A DNA stretch of 64,000 nt from Dugong dugon (GCA_030035585.1 CM057461.1:166791624-166855623), one strand, 5' to 3'; shown: positions 44,127 through 56,145, numbered from the stretch's first letter. Notes: generated by a model from the sequence alone, not told the origin. A program made the numbers and translations.

Positions 44127-44670
44127 AGGGGGTTGGGGTAAAGTGAATTTGGGAACTCTACTTCAGCAGTTTGTGGCACACATGATCTCACAGACAGTAA
44201 TCCCAACTTCCGGCATACAGTGCAAAGCTGAAAACATCCAGCTGGAGAAATATACTAGGAATCTAGTTATAACAAGTAAAATGCAACCCTGTCAATTTTC
44301 AATCCAAAGGAAACAATGGTTAGGATTTGGAGCTGAGAAACCACAGAGATGAATCAAAGAGCAAAGAAAGGGAGGAGGCTAAACTTCTGTTTATGAAGGG
44401 TTTATCCCCGTGAGGAGCAAAGTGGCATAGATTAGTGCCACCGCTCTCATTTCAGATAGAGAAATTATGCCAAGAGGGAGAGTTGCCGTGATTTGCTTCA
44501 TCCTGCACAGGTGGAGCAGGATTGTCTAATAATTACTGGCTGACAGCAGCAGTGTTTTTGACACCATAGCAAAAATCAACTCCTGGCTATTCTGATTGGT
44601 TAATATTATTCAGGCCACCAAGACATTATTAAAAACCAAACAAAACAAAAACACCTCTTCCATTGCTTTA
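43207..44670. other. mostly unique noncoding stretch with simple repeats
   Basis: I see no gene. It holds an AAT-rich patch at 43477-43510, a purine-rich patch at 43680-43722 (which gives low-complexity leucine-rich minus frames) and a GT run at 44096-44125. Confidence 0.45.
44096..44125. repeat. (GT)n microsatellite
   Basis: About 15 uninterrupted GT units. Confidence 0.95.
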
Positions 44671-44872
44671 AGGCAGCGCTTCTCAAATTTTACTGTGCTT
44701 TGGAATCGACGGGACTGCCAACTAAAAGTGTGGTCTCCTCAGGGCCAACTTCTGAGATTCCAAATCAGAATCTTTGAAGGTGCAGTCCCAGGAATCTGTA
44801 TTTTTAACCAACTCCCTAAGTGATTCAGACACAGGTAGTTCAAGAACCTCATTTTGAGGAAAACTGCATTAG
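44671..44872 (-). mobile_element. MER5-like hAT-Charlie element
   Basis: Starts GCGCTTCTCAAATTTTACTG, includes CAAATCAGAATCTTTG and CAGGAATCTGTATTTTTAAC, and ends TTTTGAGGAAAACTGC, in the arrangement of a small hAT-Charlie MITE. The strand assignment is tentative. Confidence 0.6.
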
Positions 44873-44944
44873 ATTATGTTTGTAATTTATTAGCTCCAGC
44901 TCCAGCTCAAGTTCCCTCTCAAAGCAGTACTAGGGACTCATTCT

Positions 44945-45292
44945 AGACCCGCATTGTCTAATATGGAAGTCACTAACCACGTGTGGCTACTAAACACTGG
45001 AGATGTGGCCAGTCCAAACTGAGACATGCTGTAAGTATAAACTACACACTGGATTTCAAAGACAGCATATATATATATATATATATACACATGTAAAATA
45101 TGCCGTTTAAAATTTTTATACTGACTACATGATGCAATTCTAATATTTTAGCTATACTGCATTAAATAAAATATACTACTAAAGTTAATTTTACCTGTTT
45201 CTTTTTACTTTGTTTAATGTGGCTAGTAGCTTTGAGGTGATTTATGTGGCTCGCATTATATTTCTATTGGACAGTGCTGCTCTTGACACAGG
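44945..45292. mobile_element. hAT-like DNA transposon with inverted ends
   Basis: The left end GCATTGTCTAATATGG and right end CTATTGGACAGTGCTG are inverted. CACGTGTGGCTACTAAACAC near the left recurs near the right as TTTAATGTGGCTAGTAGC. An AT run lies at 45067-45088. Confidence 0.6.
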
Positions 45293-45370
45293 AGTATCAG
45301 ATCACGGTACAGATCATAGAAATTTTACAGAAAGGAGTGTTTCCAATTTTATTCTCTTTTATCTTATCTG

Positions 45371-45573
45371 TGGAGTTCATGGGTGGCACAAACATTATGC
45401 ACTTGTGTACTAAGTGAAAGTTTGGCAGTTTGAATCCGCCCAGGGGCACCTCGGAAGAAAGGCTAGAGCTCTACTTCTGAAAAATCACAGCTGTTGAAAA
45501 CCCTATGGAGTGCGGTTCTACTCTGAAACATATGGGGTTGCCATGAGTTGGAATTGAGTGCACTGCAACTGGT
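45371..45573 (+). mobile_element. AfroSINE, GAAGAAAG-body class
   Basis: Worn head, GGAAGAAAGGCTAGAGCTC, TGTTGAAAACCCTATGGAG and a GCACTGCAACTGG tail. Confidence 0.88.
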
Positions 45574-46327
45574 TGGTTGCCTGGATCTTATCTACACCCT
45601 TAAAAAGTGATTGCAGCTGGTCCAGCCTATACAGCAAAGGTTGAAAACAGGTAGCTTCCAGCTCAATCAAAACCTAGAGGTGTTTGGCTGCATCTACAAA
45701 ACGTTGTCCCACAATTTTTAAAAAAAATATAATGTTACCAACATTTAAAAATAAGTTCAAAATATATTTTTATTTCTAGCATCTTTTGAAAAATCTGAGG
45801 ATCCAGTAACACTGAGCGCACAATCCCAAACAAAAAAATTCTGCTTGCTCCAGGTAGCAATTGTTCTGTTCAGGGACAGGATGTATGCGCTTCACTTTGC
45901 CACAGTCCCCAACACTCCTTGTTGCCTCCCTACACTGAAATGGGAGGGTGATTGCCATTTTCACTGGGCATGTGGTGTTGTTTTCCTCAGACGGGGAAAC
46001 CTGTGAGAGCCGGAACTCAACGGGACTGCCTTATTTTTCTGGGTCTTGCAAGTTTGCTGCCTTTGACAGGGTGCAGCTTACCACTTTTCTGTCACTCTCC
46101 ATTAGTGGAAAATATTTGCGTTTTCCTCCTCTGACAGGTTTCCACCTTACACGGTTCCAGCTTTCATAGGCTTTACTGTAATAAAGAGGGAAGTGAAATA
46201 TTTTGTATATGCATGTCTTTTGAAAGAGGGAAAATGAAAGTTACACCAAATCTACCACTAAGTAAAACACCCAGCCCACTTTACACGTTTTCACTACCTG
46301 CCTAGGCTCAGCCTCAGATAAAAAAGA
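45574..46327. other. unique noncoding stretch
   Basis: I see no gene or nameable repeat. Two overlapping plus frames at 45948-46169 show no domain. Confidence 0.45.
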
Positions 46328-47112
46328 AACAAACTAGTTGCCATCAAGTTGATTTTGACTCATGGTGACCCCATGTGTTTCAGAGTAGCATTGTGTACAA
46401 TAGGTTTCTTTTTTTAAAATAATTTATTTTATTTTTATTGTTGTTGTTGAGAAGATACACAATAGAACACACACCAATTCAACAATTTGTACATTTGCAA
46501 TTCAGTGACACTGATTACATTCTTTGAGTTGTGCAACCATTCTCACCCTACTTTTGTGAGTTGTTCCTCCCCCGTTAACATAAACTCACTGTCCCCTGAG
46601 TTTTCTATGTAATCTTTCAGAGCTGCTCTTGTCAATTTGATCCCATATAGATAGGTCTTAAAGAGCACAATGCTCAAGGCAGATACTCTTTACTAGGTAA
46701 ACTAAATTATTGTTTGGTTTTAAGAAGACTTCAGGGAATATTTTTGATTTAAAGTTTAAAAATTATCTCAATAGGGCAATAGTTTCGGGGTTCATTCAGA
46801 TTCCATGCTCCAGAAATTTTGGATTCTATGAAAATTTTAAATTCTGTTCTGCATTTCCCCCCTTTTGACCAGGAGATTTTTCTATAGAATCTTTGATCAA
46901 AATGTTCAGTAATGGTAGCCAGACACTATCCAGTTCTTCTGGTCTCATGGCAAAGGAGGCATCCACAGGGTTTTTTAATGGCTGTTTTTTGTTTTTTGTT
47001 TTTGGAGTAGATAGCCAGGCTTTTCTTCCAAGGTGCCTCTGGGTGGACTCAAACCTGTAAGCTTTCAGTTAGCGGCCCAGCACACTAACTGTTTGCACCA
47101 TCCAGAGCTCCT
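46328..47112 (-). mobile_element. AfroSINE split by an L1 insertion
   Basis: The reversed tail is at 46328-46403 (TTGCCATCAAGTTGATTTTG) and the reversed body and head at about 46970-47112 (GGCTTTTCTTCCAAGGTGCC, TTTGCACCATCCAGAGCTCC). The intervening sequence is L1. Confidence 0.85.
46404..46968 (-). mobile_element. 5'-truncated L1 inside the SINE
   Basis: The left edge is T-rich (the reversed poly-A). GAGTTGTGCAACCATTCTC, TTGATCCCATATAGATAGG and GTAATGGTAGCCAGACAC are reversed L1 3'-UTR blocks. AATAGGTTT on the left and CACAGGGTTT on the right may be target remnants. Confidence 0.7.
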
Positions 47113-47767
47113 CGGCCTCAGATAGGCATTTGAATTTGCAATCCTTGCTCTAGAATAATTTACAAACAAGAGTCCAATGTCTGCCTACCCTTTCCTTAAC
47201 TTTCAGCTCATCACTGTGGTTTCTTAGCCGTCTATGTTCCTCTCTCAATGACATCTGAATTCACTGACAAGAACTCTGTCAAAGCCCTACCCTTAACATG
47301 ACCCATCTCCAGCCTGGTGCTGGCCACCTTTGGTCTTTGGAGTGTGGAGATAGCAAGCTTCCAAGTGCATTACAGATCTGCTGGTCTTAGTAGCTTGACT
47401 TCTCCTAGTTTCATCAACTCCTAGTTAATCCAAGAAACAATCAGGCCAGGTGTCTTCACTGTAGTTTCTCTTCTGCTTCTCACTTTTTATTGTGGCTCTG
47501 CTTTCTAGTATTTTCATCAGATGACAAGCAAGAAAAGGTAAAGGACAAAATGAAAAGCTCTTACAGAGATTTGAGTCTGAGGGCTTCAACTATCCCTGTT
47601 GCTTGAATCTTCAACCCACCTCACCCTTAGCCAGAATCATCCTTGATAACTAAAGAATGGTTTAAGAACTGTGGAGGTAAAAATCCCCCAATACCAGAAC
47701 TAGAGTAGGTGAAAATCTAATTTGCATTATTAGAGAAAATCTTTGATTTGCTATGCTTGACAATACG
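47113..47767. other. unique noncoding stretch
   Basis: I see no gene or nameable repeat. Confidence 0.45.
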
Positions 47768-48645
47768 TTAGTCAGGGCAAGTAATGCTAGGCACTGTAAC
47801 AAAAAAACAACCTTGGTAGCTTAACACAAGTTTATTTTTTGCGAGGATTGAAGTCCACTGAAGGTTACAGCAGAGTCTCTATTCCACATCATCATTTGAG
47901 GATCCAGGCCCCTGCATGGTGTGGTTCTGTCATCTTTTACGGATGTGGAGTCCTCCATTTGTTCCTCTGATTCCAGTTGGCAGATAAGACAAGGAGACAA
48001 AATTCGGACTTCACAAGAGTGGTTTTACAGGGCAGGCAAGAAAGTAAATTTTGTTTACTTTCCATTGTCCAGAACTCAGCCATATGCTGTTTCTAGGTGC
48101 CATCGAGTCAGTTTTAACTCACAGAGACCCTATGTACAACAGAACAAAACCATCCTCATGATCTTTGCTATGTTTGAGCCCACTGTTGCAGCTACCGTGT
48201 CAATCCATCTAGTTGAGGGTCTTCCACTTTTTTTTGCTGACCCTCTACTTTACCAAGCATATGTCCTTCTCCAGGGGCTGGTCCCTACTGATATCATGTC
48301 CAATGTACAAGAGATGAAGTCTTGCCATTCTCACTTCTAAGGAGCATTCTGGCTGTACTTTTTCTAAGACAGATTTGTTTATTCTTCTGGCAGTCCATGA
48401 TATATTCAATATTCTTCACCAACACCATAGTTCAAAGGCATCAATTCTTCTTCAGTTGTCCTTATTTGTTGTCTAGCTTTCGCATCCATATGAGGGGATT
48501 GAAAATACCATAGCCTGGAAATGCACCTTAGTCTTCAAGGTGACATCTTTGCTTTAGATTGCAAAGGAGACTGAGATATAAAATTTAGCTCTGTACCCAC
48601 TGAGAAAAGGATGCAGATTTGGTGCATATATATCAGCATCTTTGC
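47768..48645 (-). mobile_element. LTR-like repeat split by an RTE insertion
   Basis: Left part: TTAGTCAGGGCAAGTAATGC, TGGTAGCTTAACACAAGTTT, CATTGTCCAGAACTCAGCC. Right part from about 48557: TGCAAAGGAGACTGAGATAT, TTTAGCTCTGTACCCACTG. They join as one old antisense LTR-type repeat when the RTE piece is removed. The subfamily is not known. Confidence 0.5.
48091..48556 (-). mobile_element. 5'-truncated RTE LINE 3' region
   Basis: The reversed 3' end begins GTGCCATCGAGTCAGTTTTA. GGGTCTTCCACTTTTTTTTG, ACAGATTTGTTTATTCTTCT and CTTAGTCTTCAAGGTGACAT match the minus-strand RTE at 58276. A plus frame of 139 codons across this piece is a shadow and not a gene. Confidence 0.83.
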
Positions 48646-49550
48646 TTGATCAGGTCTTATTAGTAGGAAACAGAATGCGCAGGAGGAGTCACAGAAAAAA
48701 AACTAAGAAGCCATGGGAAGCTGCCAAGTTCAGTTTATTCCAGCTTGGTGTTAGGTCTTCCACAGATCTCACCTCCGGGCCCTTCATTCATTCCAACCTT
48801 GAATTCACAGGGCTTACATACTGATTTTTTTTTTTTTTTAAATCTATACAGGCATCAAAGTGTATTACTGTGGAGAATCTTAAAGTATAAATTCCCAGGA
48901 AAGGAGCTTAGGAAAGACTGCCCTTCCCAAACAAACCTAGTAAAGAACACATGGACCTCTCTGTTACTCAGGATCCAGTGTTCAGTTCGGGCCCATTGTG
49001 ACCTGCAACTCTATAAACATCTGCCCGCATGATTAACACTATTTTAGCTCCAGAGAAAATATGTATCTCTTTCCCTGTGTCCCTGAATGAAAAGGCAACT
49101 GCATCCAAATGCCTTGAAGGTTTGAGGATTATTTTGCTGACATCTAAGATGAACCCTACTTCAAAGTGTGGAGATGATTTTGTCAATAGAGTAATTTATG
49201 TAAGAACTAAAAACAAAAAAAGTCAGATTTTTCCTCTTAGCATCATTGAAATAAATGCTTACACAATGCAGCATTTTTTTTTAATAGTGTCGAGCACTGT
49301 TTTGTTCTCATTTTCTAATTTACGGTTTCAGAGTTATTCACACATTAGGGTAGTGTTCATAACACTGCACATGGTGGCTGAGAAACATTTTGCAATACTA
49401 AACAATTCATATCCCCTTTAATTTGCATTTGTAAGTCTAAACATAACACGCATGAAACATGATACCCATTTTTTACCTGGATAACTTGATGGACATCAAA
49501 TGCTAAGATTGTGAATAGTGTTAATTTTGTAAAATTACTTAATAATGTTT
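48646..49550. other. unique noncoding stretch
   Basis: I see no gene. A T run lies at 48826-48840. A 130-codon plus frame at 49029-49421 shows no domain. Confidence 0.45.
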
Positions 49551-49554
49551 TTAA

Positions 49555-49957
49555 CAACTGTTTTTTTCTGAGATATAATTCACATACCATACAAATTACC
49601 CACTCAAAGTATGCAATTCAATCACTTTTAATCTATTCACAGTTGTGCATCCATTATGACAATTACTTTTAGAATATTTTCATTCCCCCAAAGAAATACC
49701 ATGCTCTCCTTAGCCATCACCCCATGTCCCACCTGCCCCCCAGCCCTGGCAACCACTAATCTACTTTCTGTCTCTATGGCTTCGCCTATGCTGGATATGT
49801 CCATATATTATGTGGTCTTTTGTTATTGGCTTCTTTCACTTAGCATGTTTTTAAGATGCATCTGTGTTGTAGGATACATCAATACTTCACTTTTTTATTG
49901 CCAAATAATATTGCATCGTATGGATATATCACATTTTATTTATTCTTTCATCAGTCT
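49555..49957 (-). mobile_element. L1 3' region, old subfamily
   Basis: GAGATATAATTCACATACCA, GGCAACCACTAATCTACTTT, TGGCTTCTTTCACTTAGCAT and ATATTGCATCGTATGGATAT are reversed L1 3' blocks in order. Confidence 0.8.
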
Positions 49958-50899
49958 GCAAATATAGGATCAAGAAATTTAAACTGCACTTGGGAACTAT
50001 TTCTCTACTCACTCCTTCTTCCCCCATTATTGTTTGTGTTCCTTGAATGTAATTGATACTCACACTTTGGATTTGTTTTTTAACCTTCTTTCATCTAATA
50101 TCAAGGACAAACCAAGTAGAGTTCTTAACAAAAGTTAATTAATTTAGCTTGATTTGAATTTTCTTCCAAGTGAAGCTTGGTACTTCTGAATTAGTGATAC
50201 ATAGAAGTTAACTACACAAGGATTTTTTTTTTTTTAGGTAGCCCTAAAATAAAGGAGTTGGACTAAATTGTCTCAAACCTTTCTTTCAGTTCTAACATTC
50301 TGTGATTCAAACATGGTTGGCAACTGAGAAGGGAAGTGAACCTGGGAATGCTAACTTAAGCTCCCTTGTCTGGTCAAGATGCCGTTCTTCTCTGATGAAG
50401 TAACATTTGCAAAATAAGTCTTAACTGGTCCCTTGGAGGTTGAAAACTCTGGAAACATAGGAAACAGGTCATAGAAGGAAAGGTTCAGAAACTAATGTGT
50501 GCACTGAAAAGAGTGGTCATAGTAATTATTTGGTGGGTCAACAGTACTTACAGTAAAAGTCATGGCTAAAAAATGCAAAACAGATGGTGGTTAGGTGATG
50601 GGGTGAAGTTTATTCCTTGGAAACCAATGGGATTTGGACTGAGACATTTTTGAGAAGTCCAAAATGTTCATGGAAATCTCGACATTAGATCGCAAAGAAG
50701 TATGTGGAAATATTATCCATTTGCAATCTGCTTCCATCTAGCTGTTAGAATGGGATAGATTAAACCTGAAAATAGAATCTAGAGGAATGGAAACTAGTGC
50801 AGTGCTATGAGTTGGACGTCAAGTGGGTTTCAGAACCACGGAAAAGTTTGTAAAAGCTAGATTTGCTCTGTTCTCAAAACATTTCTGGTTTCTTCCTGG
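49958..50899. other. mostly unique noncoding stretch
   Basis: I see no gene. At 50250-50313 AGGAGTTGGACTAAATTG and AACATTCTGTGATTC resemble an L3/MIR3-type 3' end. Confidence 0.4.
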
Positions 50900-51022
50900 A
50901 ACTGTGGCCGATCTTGTGCTTCCACAGCAGAGTTGAGCAGTTGTAACAGAGACTGTATAGCCCACAAATCCTAAAATATTTACTATCTGGCCCTTTATGG
51001 AAAAAGTTTGCCAACCTCTGCT
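50900..51022. mobile_element. hAT transposon end
   Basis: AGTTGAGCAGTTGTAACAGA, TAAAATATTTACTATCTGGC and AAAAAGTTTGCCAACCTCTG match the inverted end of a widespread mammalian hAT family (possibly Arthur-like). Confidence 0.55.
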
Positions 51023-51044
51023 CTAAGGTATCCAGAAATAAACT

Positions 51045-52670
51045 TAAAATCTTACTAAGAAGTTTGTTAAACTCCATTAAAAAATCATTTGAATAAAAGA
51101 GAATATCATGTTTAGGATGGGATGATTTATCGTATTTAAGATTTCAGTTCTCCCTTAACTAACCCATAAATTCAATGCAATCCTCATGAAATTCTGGCTG
51201 GATTTTGAGGAACTTGACAAACGCACTCTAAAATTTATGATAAAAACAAGCAAACAAACAAACAACAAAGGGGGGATTTATATTACCAGATATTATTAAA
51301 ACATCATAAAAATCATAGTATAAAAATTACATGCAATGAGCGCATGAACAAATAGACCAGCGGGTTTACTAGAAAGCTCAGAAATATACATATACCTACA
51401 CAGTATGTGTGTATGTGTGTGTAAGAACTTGATAAAATAAACATAGAAAAATAAGGTTAGATTATACTAAATACAAAGATTAATTTAGATGGATTAAAAA
51501 CATAAATGTAAAAGATAAAACTAAAAAACTAGTACCAAAAATGTAAGAGAACATCTTCATGACCTTCGAGTAGAGAAAATTTTCTTAAACCAGGCCCCCA
51601 AGGTACAAACTATAATGTAAAAAAATTTATGGATTTCACTACATCAAATAGAATATTTTTGTCCAATGAAAGGTACAATTAAAAAAGTTAACAGATAGAT
51701 AATGGGCAAGGGAATGTCATTTGCAACATCAAAACAACAAGGGATAAATATCTGGAATTTACAAATAACTCTTATAAAGCAAGCAAAGGAAAAAAAAAAA
51801 AAGGAGAGAGGGAGGCCAGGAGGAAGGGAGGGAGGAAAAAAGAATAAAACCAAGTGGGAAAATAGACAAAGAAGAGAAAATGAATAGGCAATTCACAGAA
51901 GGAGAGGTCCTCAAAGAATATATAGTATGTAATAAAATGGTCAAATTACCTTAGTAACCAGAGAATTTAAAATAACAAAGAAACACCACTCTGCACCAAC
52001 CAGAATAGCAGAAATTAAAAAGGTGAATAATAGCAAGTGTTGGTAAGGATGGAAGGAGAAGGTATACCGTTTGTGAGAATATAAACTAGTACAGCCTCTC
52101 TGGAGAGCAACCTGGTAGTATGTGGTGAAACGAAATACATGTCGATCCTACTATCTAGGGATTACACCTCTGCATCTTTATCCTAAAGACTTCTTGCGAA
52201 AGTCCCTCAAGGAATATGTGCAGGGATGTTCATAGACACATCATTTGCTCTGGTGAGAAGCTGGAGGCAACCTAGGGATCCCTCAGTAGGAGAATGTATA
52301 AATCAAACGTAGATACATGCTCCAGAATTCTATGTAGAATGCAGAAGGAATAAACTTGATGTATATACAACAATGTGTGTTGATACCAAAACACAGTGTT
52401 CAGTAAGAAATGTCAGAGACAAAATAAGTTTTATAGCATAATACTATTTTTATACATTCAAAATACATACACATAGAAAACAACATTATACATTTTATAA
52501 GGATAAGTACATATATAAGGACATATATCAGATACACTAGATCTGTGGGTAGAGGGAGGAAATGAAGTGAGGGAGGGTAAAAATGCAGAATGTAGGGGGC
52601 AGGGAGTAAAATAATAAAATAAACTTTGAGAGGAGCCTTTCAACAACTGATGAGTACCAAAAAAAAAAAA
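51045..52670 (+). mobile_element. old L1, ORF2 3' part and 3' UTR
   Basis: GCAATCCTCATGAAATTCTG, TCCAATGAAAGGTACAATTA, AGAAACACCACTCTGCACC and GCAACCTAGGGATCCCTCAG follow the L1 ORF2 end and its surroundings in the sense direction. All frames are interrupted. A purine-rich run sits within it at 51779-51846. Confidence 0.8.
51779..51846 (+). repeat. purine-rich simple tract inside L1
   Basis: An A run followed by GGAGAGAGGGAGG and GGAAGGGAGGGAGG units, expanded within the decayed L1. Confidence 0.85.
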
Positions 52671-52747
52671 AACAAAAAAACAAACAAACAAAAAAAAACC
52701 AAACCTGTTGCCATAGAGTCAATTCTGGCTCATAGCGACCCTATACT
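52658..52747 (-). mobile_element. truncated AfroSINE tail
   Basis: An A-rich simple tract is followed by CTGTTGCCATAGAGTCAATT and CTCATAGCGACCCTATACTG, after which the SINE stops. Confidence 0.75.
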
Positions 52748-53134
52748 GACGAGGACAGTATTCTGTAAATTGAAGATTGTAATAAACCTAACTGTGCACA
52801 TTTACTGTATAAAATTCTCATCCTTGTGTATGTAGTCACAGAATTTCTCTCCTTTTGTGGCTATTTCTCAGCTCAGCCAAAAAGCTATGTTTATGGGCAT
52901 TTTAAGGAATTGAAGGTGGAGATGGTTTTACTCTGCTATTGCTTAGAATGTAATATCCAACCAGGCTATCTGTGTGGCTCTCAGCAACGTTAGTCCTCTG
53001 CTGAATCAGAATTCTACAGGATGTGGATTAGCATTTAAATGTAATAGGATCATACTGAAAACATCTGTGGATGAGATGCTGAGGCTATTTATTCCCTTAG
53101 TAACCAATTCAGACTTGTATCATACCAAATGAGA
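52748..53134. other. unique noncoding stretch
   Basis: I see no gene or nameable repeat. Confidence 0.45.
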
Positions 53135-53232
53135 ATTTCTTTTTATTTCTGACAGTCCTAGCAAGGTGCCAGGTACACATTAGATGCTAAAACAAATTTT
53201 CAAAAGAGTAAATTGAATGAATGAATGAGTAA
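53135..53232 (+). mobile_element. L2 3' end
   Basis: AAGGTGCCAGGTACACATTA followed by TTGAATGAATGAATGAG. Confidence 0.65.
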
Positions 53233-53744
53233 CAACAAACAAAGCAAACTAGTTCCCTTGCCTCAAACGAGACTTCAAAATGAGTAATGTACTAAAAAAA
53301 TCTACCACTAATACATGGAATAATTGCAAACTCTCCGAAAAGTTGAAAAAAGATATTTAATGAAAAACCTTTTCTTTCTTAGATAAAGAAAAAATCTTTT
53401 TGGTATGAGGTCTTTTATGTAGCCCTTTATGGGGTCCATTCATAACCTTGTTTAGTGACTGGTGATACATTTGATGATGGCTTAAGTTCAAGTGAAAAGA
53501 CTGGAATTATTAGACTGAGGGATCTCCCCTAATCCAAGGACAAAATTACTAGGGAATGGGGCAAGAGTAGTGAACAAACAAAGATTGCAGGAGTTCTTTG
53601 GAAGCTATTGAGCAAGAAGGAAATGCAGTTCTCAGAGTTAGGAGAGCTGGCCTGGGCATTCAACTTCAGCTAGGAGAAGGCAGCTGCTCCTTCTCAGTAT
53701 AGAAGGTCAGATGGAACTAGCATTTTTGAGCAAATCTGTGAGCT
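53233..53744. other. unique noncoding stretch
   Basis: I see no gene or nameable repeat. Confidence 0.45.
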
Positions 53745-53930
53745 TTCAGGGTTGTATCTTTAATCCTCCCACCCACCTTATGGTTGAGGTAGCTATTCCT
53801 TCTTCATTTCAGACGGGATAACTTAAGGCTCAGAGATCTTAAGTATCCTGCTAAGGTCAGATCAGTAGCAGAAGTAAAATATGAGCCCACATTTTTTGCA
53901 CTCCAAAGCATTGGCTATGTCCATAATATC
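53745..53930 (+). mobile_element. MIR
   Basis: TTTAATCCTCCCACCC, CGGGATAACTTAAGGCTCAG and CTAAGGTCAGATCAGTAGCA follow MIR order. Confidence 0.72.
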
Positions 53931-54119
53931 ACAGCTTAAGCTGAGAGTGGAGGTGGACTAAGGAGAAGATATAAATTTTTAATAACCGGAAGAGAACGAT
54001 CTGAGTTCCATTGAGGTAGCCTGAGGTTATTGAGCCTGAAAATATTCAGAAGTGATAATACCTGAAGAAATGCTTATTTCCTAAATGGAACTAAAACTGG
54101 CACTATCTACTCTGTGTAC

Positions 54120-54336
54120 AGGGAGCCCTGGTGGAGCAATGGTTTTGAGAACTGCTAACTGAAAGTGCTTGACTGCTGAGAGAGAGGTCACGGTTTGGAC
54201 CCTCCAGCCACTCCGTGGGAGAAAAGACAATCCGCTCCTGTAAAGATTACGGCCGAGGAAACCCTATACGGCAGTCCTACTCTGTCATATAGGGGCATTA
54301 TGAGTCAGAATTGACTTGACAGCACACAACGACAAC
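54120..54336 (+). mobile_element. AfroSINE with perfect 11-bp target duplication
   Basis: Head GGGAGCCCTGG, a partly duplicated arm (two TGCT-containing pieces near 54150-54180), long-class body, and an ACAACGACAAC tail. It is flanked by ACTCTGTGTAC at 54109-54119 and 54337-54347. Confidence 0.9.
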
Positions 54337-54404
54337 ACTCTGTGTACCTGGAGCTATCCACTTGTGCATAATTTTTAACATTTACAAATCATCAAATTTA
54401 TATT

Positions 54405-54640
54405 TACAGTACCTGTATTGTGTAAGATACTCTACTAGTTACAGGGCCAGAGGTGGAGCAAGGATTTAAAGAAACGCTCCTCCCTTTCAAGAAGTTTGAC
54501 GTGTAACTAAAAAGACAGGAAAAATGAAAACTGGACAAACAAGATACAGGACGAAACAGACAAGGGTTATGGGAATACAGAGGCAGGGGTGATTGCAGAG
54601 GAAGGGACCATAAGTACAGCAAGGTGCAGTAAGAGAAAAC
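54405..54640 (+). mobile_element. L2-like fragment
   Basis: ACTCTACTAGTTACAGGGCC, then CTCCCTTTCAAGAAGTTTGA and AAAACTGGACAAACAAGAT, read like a worn internal L2 segment. Confidence 0.4.
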
Positions 54641-54929
54641 GTCAAGGAGATAGTCATAAGAGAGAATATAAAACTGACAGATGTTTAGATCGGAGGTCCT
54701 CAGAGTATGGTCCAAAGACTCCTAGGGGGTACCTGAGACACTTGGAAGAAGTCTGCCAGGTCAAAGTTATCTTTATAACAATATATTATTTGCCTTTTTT
54801 GCTGTGTTGGTATTTGTACTGATGCAAAAATAATGGTGGATAAAACTGCAGTGGTGCCAAACCATATAGGTAATCATTGCATTCTTCACTGTTAAACATG
54901 CACAGTTTAAAGTTGCCAATTTCACTTAA

Positions 54930-55857
54930 GAATGTCCTTGATGAAGCAATAAAATAATTTTATTAACTCTCAACTCTTGAGTACAGATCTTTTTAACGTT
55001 CTGTGTGACAAAGTGGGAAATATATCTAAAGTACTTCTGCTATGTAAACAGGGATGGTCATCTTGAGGAAAAGTACTTAGGTAACTGTTTAAGTTGAAAC
55101 TTTTTTTTCATGAAGTGGTGTTTCATAGAGTACCATTTTTTTCTGGAAAGAATGACTAACATACAAACTAGGTAATTCAGGATTAAGGTATTAGGCAGAA
55201 ATTTTCTCAAAAATGAAGGAAGTGAGCCTATTGCTTTATGGAAAACACCTGACAGTATTTGTTTCCAATAATAACATTTGAGGTTTCAAATGAAAATTAG
55301 AATTTTGGGAAAACTTATATCTACTACCATAAGCTTGATACCTTCTGAACCCTTAAAGACTTTTCTAATGAGATTTGTGGTGATATTAATGAACGTGATT
55401 TTTACATATACGTATTGTATAATGAAATGTGCCAACGTCTGGAAGATCTGCATAACTCCATGAACCAATATTTTCCAAATAACCAATGCATAATGGTAAA
55501 AAACCATACATGGGTGAAAATGCATTCAAAGTGTAAGATACACCAATGGGTTTTAATTTAACAGAGTACACAAAAATTAATGATATGATCTCAGATTTCA
55601 CAGTGTAATTAACTTTCAAGAAGTTACTAGTTGGAGAATTGGGGTACAATATCAAAGAAGAATATTACAATTATCTGAAAAATATTAAAATACTTCTCCC
55701 TTTTCCAAATACATATTTGTGTGGAGTTGAATTTTCTTCATATAATTCACCCAGAACAACACACAGCTGCGGACTGAATGCAGAAGCAGACATGAGAATC
55801 CAGGTGTCTCCTATTATGTCAGACATCAAAGATATTTGCAAAAGTGTAAACTAACAT
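54930..55857 (+). pseudogene. hAT transposase, C-terminal half
   Basis: Readable stretches recur in shifting frames: a FQMKIRILGK...PLKTF segment at about 55287-55370, and the 71-codon frame 55639-55854 with LLPFPNTYLC and LNAEADMRIQ, which is the hAT dimerisation end. Stops and frameshifts break it. In a live element it would cut and paste the transposon. It is not a domesticated gene as far as this copy shows. Confidence 0.75.
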
Positions 55858-55871
55858 TGCCTTTCTCACTA

Positions 55872-55882
55872 ATTTTTTTTTT

Positions 55883-55915
<33 letters not shown>
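55872..55915. repeat. T run plus (GT)n microsatellite
   Basis: About 15 T followed by about 14 GT units within the hAT element. Confidence 0.95.
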
Positions 55916-55919
<4 letters not shown>

Positions 55920-56143
55920 TTTGGAAAATAGACTTATTTCTAACAAATACATTATTTATATTAACATGTAATGAGATTATTATTTACTATTTTAATTGAA
56001 TTAGTATTTAATTTTTTTCTCAGTTTAGTTTCTAATACAATTAATATCAATAGATATAACCCACATAAACATAAACTCTTTGGGGTTTATCAAATTTTAA
56101 GAGTGTAAAGGGATCCTGAGACCCCTTTGGGAACCACTGGCTT

Positions 56144-56145
<2 letters not shown>

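Larger units (their letters stand above)
54691..56141 (+). mobile_element. nearly complete hAT-Charlie-type transposon
   Basis: The left end (GGAGGTCCTCAGAGTATGGT) and the reversed right end (from CCTTTGGGAACCACTGG) are inverted. Between them lie about 1.4 kb, including a decayed transposase that covers its C-terminal half. It has gathered a T run and a GT microsatellite at 55872-55915. Confidence 0.8.

Noticed and set aside
47921..48340. 139-codon plus frame
   Set aside because: It is the antisense of an LTR and an RTE 3' region, not a gene.
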